NCBI GenBank assembly: GCA_021820785.1
Contig: JAKADE010000260.1
Span: 1 to 5,014, forward strand
Reading direction: 5' to 3'
DNA from: Pseudomonadota bacterium
GTDB taxonomy: Bacteria; Pseudomonadota; Gammaproteobacteria; Steroidobacterales; Steroidobacteraceae
Length of the DNA: 5,014 bases
Numbering within the stretch: the stretch's first letter is position 1; every line of letters begins with the position of its first letter. Below are positions 1 through 5,014 of this stretch, one piece after another. Both the position numbers and the translations under genes were made by a program. Below the pieces are notes generated by a model, which saw nothing but the letters and a program-made list of their open reading frames with translations, made no database searches and had not been told where the DNA came from.

Positions 1-303
1 TTTGCGACACCGGTTCAGCGGCACCGCCGGGCGCAATGAGCTCAAGATTTGTCAGGGACTTGTGGCCGCTTGCGCCCCCGGGCCGGCCGCGTCACAGCCC
101 GTCGATGCGGGCGCACGGTTCATCGCAATGACGGTCCTGACCGGAGCCGTACTGCGGCCTGAGCGCACAGACTCGCACCGCACACCGAGCTCGCCGCCGC
201 GCGCGCCCGAGACAAGCCCAAGCCACAAACTGCGAGCGCCCGCCGCGCCCGAGAGCCGGGTCCGTGCTCTGCCCGCGGCTGTCGCAGTTGCCGAGAGAAA
301 GTC
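1..303. other. Gene-free stretch upstream of the NERD gene
   Basis: I found no supportable gene here. Open frames on both strands translate to Arg/Pro/Ala/Ser-rich sequence with no family motif, as expected of chance frames in GC-rich DNA. A frame open from the window edge stops at 37-39 (TGA) and could be the last dozen codons of a gene that begins outside the window, but this is too short to judge. The last 12 bases contain a purine-rich ribosome binding site for the gene starting at 304. A promoter for that gene presumably lies in this stretch, but I see no clear -35/-10 pair. Confidence 0.6.
293..297 (+). promoter_or_regulatory. Shine-Dalgarno site (GAGAG) for the NERD-domain gene
   Basis: GAGAG followed by AAAGTC places a purine-rich ribosome binding site 6 nt ahead of the ATG at 304. 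This favours 304 as the original start over the internal ATG at 437. It also supports counting the N-terminal hydrophobic segment, which lies in a different frame from the nuclease core, as part of the gene. Confidence 0.55.
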
Positions 304-1095
304 ATGCCTCTGGTGTACCGCGCGCTCGAGCACATCGTTTCGACGGCCCCTTCGGCCCTGTGGACGCTGCTGCTCGTAGCGCTGGTCGTGACCCTGCTGC
401 GTACGCAGCAGGGTCACGGGCCACATCGGTGAGTTCATGGTCTACGTGGCGGCCCGGTGGCGCCTGCCGGCCGAGACCTGCCAGCGGGTGCACAACGTCA
501 CACTGCGGACGCCCGACGGGACCACCCAGATCGATCACGTCATCGCCTGTCCGTACGGAGCATTCGTCATCGAAACAAAATTCATGCAAGGGCTACTGTA
601 CGGTCGCACCGAGCAGCGGTATTGGACGCAGCGCATCGGCCGGCGTTCTTACCGGTTCAAGAATCCGCTGCGGCAGAACTTCAAATACGTCCAGGCGCTC
701 AAGGCTTTGCTCCATCTGCGGACGCAGTGGTCCACTCGGTAGTCGTCTTCACGGGCGACGGTCAGCTCAAGACCGAACGCCCCGCGAACGTGCTGCTTGG
801 GGGTCGCTACGTCACGTGTATCAAGTCCTTCCGCACGCCCGTGCTGACGGAACTGCAGATCGAGGAGACAATCCAAAAAAACCTCTCCGACCGGCTGGCG
901 CCAACGCGAGCAACCCATCGGCAACACATCCGGCACCTGCACTCCCGACTCGACCACAACGCGCAACGCAGCTGTCCGCGCTGCGGCGCAGCGCTGATCT
1001 TGCGCACCGTCAAACACGGCGCGAACACCGGGCGCCCATTCTGGGGCTGCTCGAATTATCCGCGCTGCCGGGTGATGCAGCCGCTGTCTGGATAG
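304..1095 (+). pseudogene. NERD nuclease-domain / topoisomerase-type C4 zinc-finger membrane protein, interrupted by two compensating frameshifts
   Basis: The pieces together resemble the proteobacterial family with a membrane anchor, a NERD (nuclease-related) domain and a topoisomerase-type C4 zinc finger. Its role is unknown; DNA processing is inferred from the domains. Part 1 (304 to about 418) starts at an ATG with a good ribosome binding site and encodes a hydrophobic helix (ALWTLLLVALVVTLL, residues 18-32), but runs into TGA at 430-432. Part 2 (about 419-718, one frame later) reads GHIGEFMVYVAARW and then the NERD core: DGTTQIDHV with Asp at 533-535, FVIETK with Glu at 572-574 and Lys at 578-580 (the PD-(D/E)xK pattern), and RFKNPLRQNFKYVQALKALLHL. 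Left alone it stops at 740-742. Part 3 (721-1095, original frame) reads DAVVHSVVVFTGDG, RLAPTRATHRQH, and a finger with Cys codons at 973, 982, 1048 and 1066 (CPRC...WGCSNYPRC). One extra base in 418-422 and one lost at 719-720 explain everything, and removing both gives a 263-residue protein. No other lesion is visible, so a recent pseudogene or sequence errors are equally possible. Confidence 0.85.
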
Positions 1096-1434
1096 GCGCT
1101 CGTCGCGACTCGCGAGGCGCCGGACTCGTCGCCGGCAGGACCCATCAAAACCGGGCCTGAGCACCGTCTGCACATCCCGCCGGCAGCGCGGCAGCCGGAT
1201 GGCGAGGCTGGACAACACGCGCATGTGCCTCGTTCGCCCCCACTCCTCGGTTCGTCATGGAACCTGCCAGGGAGGATCGGCATCTTAACGCGTGAATCCA
1301 CCCAAGAGCGCCGCGGGCCATGCGCTAGCACACGAGAGGCGCGCCGCTCGAATCGCCAAGATCTCCATCGCAGCGTGACCGACCAGGATTGCACGGACTT
1401 ATTGCGCTCGCGTATTTTTTGCCAACGCACGCAC
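1096..1434. other. Convergent intergenic spacer, no gene
   Basis: This 339-bp spacer separates the 3' ends of the two convergent genes. Open frames across it give Arg/Cys/Pro-rich translations without motifs. It contains several GC-rich inverted repeats: TCGCG/CGCGA at about 1103-1115, GCCGG/CCGGC just after the NERD stop codon, and the imperfect palindrome at 1333-1350. None is followed by a run of T on the appropriate strand, so I cannot assign a standard Rho-independent terminator to either gene. A T6 run lies at about 1414-1419 on the + strand without a convincing stem before it. Confidence 0.55.
1333..1350. repeat. 18-bp imperfect palindrome
   Basis: Bases 1333-1341 pair with 1342-1350 except for one A/G mismatch (1337/1346). 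The core is the 8-bp palindrome GGCGCGCC at 1338-1345. There is no loop, so as DNA it could be a symmetric protein-binding site. As RNA it would make only a poor hairpin, with no U-tract after it on either strand. It lies about 85 bp past the stop codon of the PEP-CTERM gene. In GC-rich DNA such a palindrome can arise by chance, and I assign no function. Confidence 0.3.
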
Positions 1435-4074
1435 TCACTGCAATCGCTTCCTGCGCCGCTGCAACGCCGGCAGCAGACCCAGAAGTCCAGCCACCGCCAG
1501 TGCCAGCGCGCCGGGCTCCGGAGCGCTTCCGACCACGTCGTTCCTGTTAAGCGTCAATGTCCATGCTGACCCGGAGTACCAAGACGACATCGTTACGCTT
1601 GTCGCATAATCGGCAAGATTGCCGCCGGTGTCATAGAAGCGGAAATTGTCGAAATTCGGGTCAATGGCGTAGGTGGAAGTCAAGAACCGAAAGCTGTAGC
1701 TGGAATCGACGAGGCTGAAAGACGGAGCAAAATTGAATTGCATGAATGCGTTTGGACCGAAGCTCAACGCGTCGCTGCCTTGAGCGCCGCCCAGCTCGAT
1801 TGCACCAAAGTTGTTTGAGCTAGAGATATCAAATACGAGACCGCCGTCTAGCTGCATATTGCCGCCCAGATAAAGCAGACCACTGGTTGCCTCCACCGTC
1901 GCAGGCTGCTTCACCTGAATCTCGCCGCCGATTACCGATCCAGTCCCCGAAAGGCGGCCCTTGTCGAGCACTATACTGTTCTCCGCCAGCCTGCCCCCGG
2001 AAAGGACCGTTTGGCTACTGGCAGACGTACTTGAATACGTGGTCCCTAGAACGGCAGCACCAGAGTCTAGTGTCAACGTCCCCGAATTGACGAGATTCGC
2101 GTCCACCAGGCCAACGCCAAGATTACCAATCAGCAACGAGCCGTCATTTTGGGTCAGCCCTAATGACTGAAAGGTTCCGAGCATCGGTTGACCCTTGGGC
2201 GGGACGTAAGGGCTCAACAGCTGATTGAAAGTGATGTGGTTCCCGTTGAGCTCAAGCGTTGCATCATTGGTGGTGATGGGGCCACCGCCCAGGGACACCG
2301 TTGCCCGGTCACCCACAAGCCAGGTACCGCCAAGCAACGTGCCATTCGAAACGCTGCCGCTCGAGGCAACATTCAGACTGGCGCCGGAAGCAACCTGTAC
2401 GATGCCATCGTTGACCAGGGTACTGGTGTTGAACACAGCGCCCTGACTCAGTTCGAGCGTGCCCAAATTCTTGTGCAGATGGCCATTCAGTTGGTCGAAT
2501 TGCGCACCGCCGCCCTGCAGCACGACGGTCGCCGCATTCGTTCCAATGACGCCGCCTCCGATTACCAGGCTCGCCTGCCCGCCGCCGGAATCCACAACCC
2601 AGGTTCCACCCGAGAGGACGCCGCGGGACAAATTGCTCGAACTGCCGATACTGACGATTCCCCCGGTCAGTACGCTCAGCGTCCCACTGTTATCTAACGT
2701 GGAAAAGCTGTAAGAGCGGTTCCCAATCGAGAGTGAGCCCGAGTTTTGGTCGACTGTGTTGAACTGCGCAAAACCGGTATTTCCACCAATGAACGCAACG
2801 TTCGCATCATTGTTGAAAATTGCATGTTGGCCAACGACGAGGGTCGAAGTTGCTGCACCAGTGCCATTCAGAAGCCACGTCCCACCGGATAACGTTCCGC
2901 CGGAGAGATTTGTAGAGTTCTCGATCCGCACGGTTCCGCCCGGGTTCATCGAGAGCGTCCCCGAATTGGTAAACGTTCCGGTTCCACTGAGATCACCGGA
3001 AACGGTGATCTGTCCGTCATTGGTCACTGTCCCGCTATCGGTCACAACGTTCCGATTGCCGATATAGATTGATCCGCCGCTGAGCGTGTTGAGCGTACCG
3101 GCATTGAGCAGTGCCGCGCCTGGGCCACTGGAATTCAATGCAAAATTCGCCCCGTTGCCGACGATCAGCGTTCCGGAATTCTTTGCTAACGAGTCAAGCC
3201 CGGTAAAGACCGATTGCGAGCCGTACAGTTTGATCGTCGCGTCATTCGTGCTCAGCAATCCATTGCCGACCACCAGTGTCGCTTTCTGGCCACCCTGGCT
3301 ATCGACGATCCAGGTTCCTCCCGTCAGCGTCGCGTTGGCAAGATTTGCTGAATTGCGGATCTGAACTGTCCCCCCGGAAAGCGCACTGACCGTCCCTGTA
3401 TTGCGTAGGGACTGCAAAGCGAAGCTTTGGCCACCGACGGCCAGCGAGCCGTCATTCACGTCAAGACCGTTAAGCTGCGCAAAGCTGGCCCCCGGACCGA
3501 TGAGTTGTACATTTGCGTCATTGGTCTTGATATTTCCGCTGCCGACGATGAGCGTCGCGGGGTCGGGAGCAAAGGCGGGGCTCTGCGACTCGCTGTCCAC
3601 CACCCAGGTACCGCCGGTCAACGTGCCTTGGGCAAAATTTTGTGAAGCAGTTATGTTTACGCTACCGCCCGCATCCACAGTCAAGGATCCGGTGTTGTTC
3701 AAAATGCCACGTCCGGAAATGCGCCCACTGTCGATCAGAGAGCCGCTATTCGCGATGGCGCCGAAATTGTCAAGCTGGCCGTTGTTCGTGAGTGATCCGA
3801 CGATGCTCAACGTGACAGACGGATCATTGACGAGAATGCCGTTCGGCGTGCCGATGGTGAGCGCGCGATCGATCGAGCAGGACGTTGAATTCTTTGTCAG
3901 GGAGGAAATAGTCGTTCCATCGAATGTGCACGTCGCTGCCTGGCCTGGCTCGACTCCAACCGCCAGAAGAAGCGGCACGCTCAGCGCAACGATGGTATAG
4001 CGGAGCGCGTGCGCACGGCGTACCGCCTGGCTTTCCGTACTGCTCAGGGCCGATAATTGATGGTTATTGCTCAT
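1435..4074 (-). CDS. Exported PEP-CTERM protein with GGTW-type beta-helix repeats
   Basis: Predicted product is 879 residues. It should be exported by Sec, processed by an exosortase at its C-terminal tail, and end up on the cell surface or in the exopolysaccharide matrix. An adhesive or structural role is inferred from composition and repeats; no enzyme motif is visible. Order of parts: signal peptide (1-47); a Cys-containing N-terminal stretch (Cys 49 and Cys 66, the only cysteines of the mature protein); a short-period NNG/NSG ladder (about 75-125); five repeats with Trp at 157, 255, 400, 492 and 585; a C-terminal part ending YSGSAWTLTLNR; then the PEP-CTERM tail (PEP at 852-854). The Gly/Asn/Ser/Thr richness and the recurring NxGTL and LxGGTW patterns suggest a right-handed parallel beta-helix. 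No autotransporter beta-barrel is present. I chose ATG 4074 because it leaves a normal signal peptide, although its ribosome binding site is weak. A GTG at 4173 in the same frame would add 33 residues that do not resemble a leader, and a TTG at 4090 is also possible. The exosortase is not in this window. Confidence 0.9.
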   Translation of the reverse strand: MSNNHQLSALSSTESQAVRRAHALRYTIVALSVPLLLAVGVEPGQAATCTFDGTTISSLTKNSTSCSIDRALTIGTPNGILVNDPSVTLSIVGSLTNNGQLDNFGAIANSGSLIDSGRISGRGILNNTGSLTVDAGGSVNITASQNFAQGTLTGGTWVVDSESQSPAFAPDPATLIVGSGNIKTNDANVQLIGPGASFAQLNGLDVNDGSLAVGGQSFALQSLRNTGTVSALSGGTVQIRNSANLANATLTGGTWIVDSQGGQKATLVVGNGLLSTNDATIKLYGSQSVFTGLDSLAKNSGTLIVGNGANFALNSSGPGAALLNAGTLNTLSGGSIYIGNRNVVTDSGTVTNDGQITVSGDLSGTGTFTNSGTLSMNPGGTVRIENSTNLSGGTLSGGTWLLNGTGAATSTLVVGQHAIFNNDANVAFIGGNTGFAQFNTVDQNSGSLSIGNRSYSFSTLDNSGTLSVLTGGIVSIGSSSNLSRGVLSGGTWVVDSGGGQASLVIGGGVIGTNAATVVLQGGGAQFDQLNGHLHKNLGTLELSQGAVFNTSTLVNDGIVQVASGASLNVASSGSVSNGTLLGGTWLVGDRATVSLGGGPITTNDATLELNGNHITFNQLLSPYVPPKGQPMLGTFQSLGLTQNDGSLLIGNLGVGLVDANLVNSGTLTLDSGAAVLGTTYSSTSASSQTVLSGGRLAENSIVLDKGRLSGTGSVIGGEIQVKQPATVEATSGLLYLGGNMQLDGGLVFDISSSNNFGAIELGGAQGSDALSFGPNAFMQFNFAPSFSLVDSSYSFRFLTSTYAIDPNFDNFRFYDTGGNLADYATSVTMSSWYSGSAWTLTLNRNDVVGSAPEPGALALAVAGLLGLLPALQRRRKRLQ
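1438..1521 (-). other. PEP-CTERM sorting signal
   Basis: The last 28 residues comprise PEP (codons at 1513-1521), a hydrophobic stretch GALALAVAGLLGLLPAL, and a basic cluster RRRKR close to the end of the protein. This three-part tail is the known recognition signal for the exosortase/EpsH family of membrane transpeptidases, which cleave near the PEP motif during export of proteins associated with exopolysaccharide. All three elements are intact, so the protein should be a genuine substrate if the host has an exosortase. Confidence 0.92.
2056..3627 (-). repeat. Five tandem ~95-residue GGTW repeats in the PEP-CTERM protein
   Basis: Each unit reads roughly GTLxGGTWxVDS, then LVVGxGxxxTNDAxVxLxG, then FxQLNxLxxNxGSLxxGN, then LxNxGTLxxLSGGxVxI. 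Trp codons of GGTW lie at 3604, 3310, 2875, 2599 and 2320 (lowest base), giving spacings of 98, 145, 92 and 93 residues. The second interval carries about 46 extra residues with additional NxGT/SGT rungs, and the fifth unit carries a Pro-rich loop (YVPPKGQP). DNA similarity persists: 3604-3627 and 2320-2343 differ at only three of 24 bases. This supports growth of the gene by internal duplication. A degenerate sixth LSGGR copy follows the array. Confidence 0.85.
3934..4074 (-). other. Signal peptide of the PEP-CTERM protein
   Basis: Residues 1-47 show a long polar N-region with basic residues (RRAHALR at 19-25), a hydrophobic core (YTIVALSVPLLLAVGV, 26-41) and a small-residue cleavage site, GQAA before Thr 48. 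This is the layout of a Sec/SPI signal peptide with a slightly long N-region. The Cys at position 49 is not within an LxxC lipobox at the right place, so a lipoprotein is unlikely. Confidence 0.8.
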
Positions 4075-4282
4075 GCCCGATGCGACCAATGTTTTGTTCT
4101 TTTCGCTGCGGTCACGGCCCGAAGGCCGGCCGAACCCCTCGACCTCAGCCCAGAATGCACAGTCGGAACTCACCGCGTCTGTCGCGACCGGCCCGATTGT
4201 CAGGCTGGCATTGCAGAGTCTTTTAAGTAGGTTAGCACGAACGAATAACGTTGGGAATTAGACCCGCACAACGCAGGCCGTT

Positions 4283-4309
4283 CGCGCCACTCCCGCAGGG
4301 AGTGGCGCG
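4283..4309. repeat. Perfect 12-bp inverted repeat with GCA loop, terminator-like hairpin
   Basis: Bases 4283-4294 are exactly complementary to 4298-4309, with only GCA between them. This gives a very stable GC-rich stem (arm CGCGCCACTCCC). On the + strand it is followed by TTGCCCCTCTT, a weak pyrimidine-rich tail; on the - strand by AACGG, with no U-tract. It might terminate + strand transcription, insulate the PEP-CTERM gene from transcription coming from the right, or form a hairpin in that gene's 5' leader if transcription starts upstream of it. No + strand gene that it would serve is visible. Confidence 0.6.
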
Positions 4310-4512
4310 TTGCCCCTCTTGTGCGTCGATAGAATCCCTTGAGATAGCAGTGTCATCTTGCAGCGTCTCAGCATCGACGGCTGCGCGTGGGCGCCGATAG
4401 ACTGATGGACGGGAGTGATGGCACACTGGGAAATCGATGGGGGCGCTCGTGGAGCGGAAAACCTCAGTCCCAAAGGATGTTGCAATAGTTCTGTAATAAT
4501 CCGGAAGGCTGC

Positions 4513-4551
4513 GGTACGCTCCCTGATGAGCGTGAATTAAACGGCCGTACC
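4513..4551. repeat. Nested inverted repeats
   Basis: An inner perfect 6-bp stem (ACGCTC at 4516-4521 with GAGCGT at 4528-4533, loop CCTGAT) sits inside a 5-bp outer pair (GGTAC at 4513-4517 with GTACC at 4547-4551). The outer and inner arms share two bases (4516-4517), so the two pairings are mutually exclusive in part, not one clean stem. Thirty bases further on, 4581-4594 is a 6-bp perfect inverted repeat, CGGGTC/GACCCG, with a TG spacer. I do not recognise a riboswitch or a known binding site in these. Confidence 0.3.
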
Positions 4552-5014
4552 CAAGCATTTTGCGCGAAGAGGGGCTTGATCGGGTCTGGACCCGGCGCAA
4601 TGGCATTTGGCTTGCGCGACATACCTGATGTTTCGATCCTTGAATCAAGCCCGCGCGCACTTTGAGATTTCCGCATACGGCGCGAGGTGCTTAGCGTCAT
4701 TCGCTTCAGCTCCCGCACCTCCTGCAGCGGCGCACCGCGCTCGCTTCTCACTCGTAAACTCGCCATTGAAATGCACGGCCAGAGTGAACGGCGAAGAATG
4801 CGGGGACCGGAATGGACCCTTCGATTCGATCGGCTTGGGTTTCAAGCCGCTCACGCACCACCGTCGTCGCGTGAACGTTCAAAATCTCCAGGACGAGCAA
4901 CATCGTGCTCGACACGCACCTGATCAGTCTCGGCGCGAACTCGGCATGCCCATGATCAGCCACTCTGGGCTGAGGCTGCCCGGGTAGATCAGGCATCTGA
5001 AGTGGTCCCTACGC

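Larger units (their letters stand above)
4261..5014. other. Gene-poor region upstream of the PEP-CTERM gene
   Basis: I recognise no gene in these 754 bp. Several frames of 70-140 codons are open on both strands and overlap one another, but none shows a family motif or a clear ribosome binding site. The least unlikely is 4748-4996 (-), 82 residues, with a mostly GC-ending codon pattern in its middle and a short aliphatic segment (STMLLVLEILNV). I do not call it. The region also holds the strong hairpin at 4283-4309 and palindromes at 4513-4551 and 4581-4594. A decayed gene or a structured non-coding region are both possible. Confidence 0.45.

Noticed and set aside
418..432. Programmed ribosomal frameshifting as the reason for the split NERD gene
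   Set aside because: Two shifts in opposite directions would be needed, and neither junction has a recognised slippery sequence.
264..1160. A 298-codon + strand open frame across the NERD region
   Set aside because: It is the third frame, Arg/Ser/Pro-rich with no motif. The NERD and zinc-finger motifs lie in the other two frames of the same strand.
1346..1360. CTCGAATC resembling a tRNA T-loop
   Set aside because: The flanking bases do not form a T-stem and no acceptor or anticodon stem can be placed around it.
2188..3067. Several open frames on the + strand opposite the PEP-CTERM gene
   Set aside because: They are antisense shadows of the repeat-rich coding sequence; their Pro/Val-rich repeats simply mirror the Gly/Thr repeats of the real protein.
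2056..3627. CRISPR-like periodicity
   Set aside because: The periodic signal is about 280 bp, in frame and diverged, coming from protein repeats; there are no short identical repeats with unique spacers.
4229..4257. Possible sigma-70 promoter on the - strand (TTCCCA, 17 bp, TAACCT)
   Set aside because: Position is right for the PEP-CTERM gene, but only 4/6 and 3/6 consensus bases match, which is close to chance.
4266..4279. Possible sigma-54 site on the - strand (GG-N10-GC)
   Set aside because: Some PEP-CTERM genes depend on RpoN with PrsK/PrsR, so I looked for one. Only the minimal GG/GC spacing is met here and the flanking consensus bases are poor. A TGGCAC at about 4430 on the + strand lacks a matching -12 element.
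4748..4996. 82-residue - strand open frame with a short aliphatic segment
   Set aside because: Codon use is acceptable in part, but there is no family resemblance and no convincing ribosome binding site, and an equally long frame is open directly opposite.

Overview
The window looks like chromosomal DNA from a Gram-negative, moderately GC-rich bacterium, most likely a beta- or gammaproteobacterium. Two features suggest this. One is a secreted protein ending in a PEP-CTERM sorting tail, a signal confined to exopolysaccharide-making Gram-negatives that carry an exosortase. The other is a membrane-anchored NERD-nuclease/topoisomerase-type zinc-finger protein of a kind common in proteobacteria. 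No taxonomic marker gene is present, so the placement is inference.

Layout. Positions 1-303 hold no gene I can support. Positions 304-1095 (+) hold a NERD-domain plus C4 zinc-finger gene. All its expected parts are present (N-terminal membrane helix, PD-(D/E)xK-type nuclease core, CxxC...C...C finger), but they lie in two reading frames. An extra base near 418-422 and a missing base near 719-720 push about 100 codons out of frame, and the second change restores the original frame. It is either a young pseudogene or an assembly with two indel errors. Positions 1096-1434 are a gene-free spacer with some GC-rich inverted repeats and an 18-bp imperfect palindrome.

Positions 1435-4074 (-) hold the main gene. 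It encodes a protein of about 879 residues with a signal peptide, five copies of a roughly 92-98-residue Gly/Asn/Ser/Thr-rich repeat keyed on a GGTW motif (one interval enlarged to 145 residues), a beta-helix-like C-terminal part, and a PEP-CTERM tail (PEP motif, hydrophobic helix, RRRKR cluster). It is most simply read as a large exported surface or matrix protein, possibly adhesive. The exosortase that would process it is not in this window.

Upstream of this gene, positions 4261-5014 contain no recognisable coding sequence. They do contain a perfect 12-bp stem with a 3-nt loop (4283-4309) and smaller palindromes. The two genes converge on the 1096-1434 spacer, and nothing in the sequence links their functions. 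I see no CRISPR array, tRNA, rRNA, insertion sequence or defence cassette. The points most worth following up are the doubly frameshifted NERD gene and the modular PEP-CTERM repeat protein.
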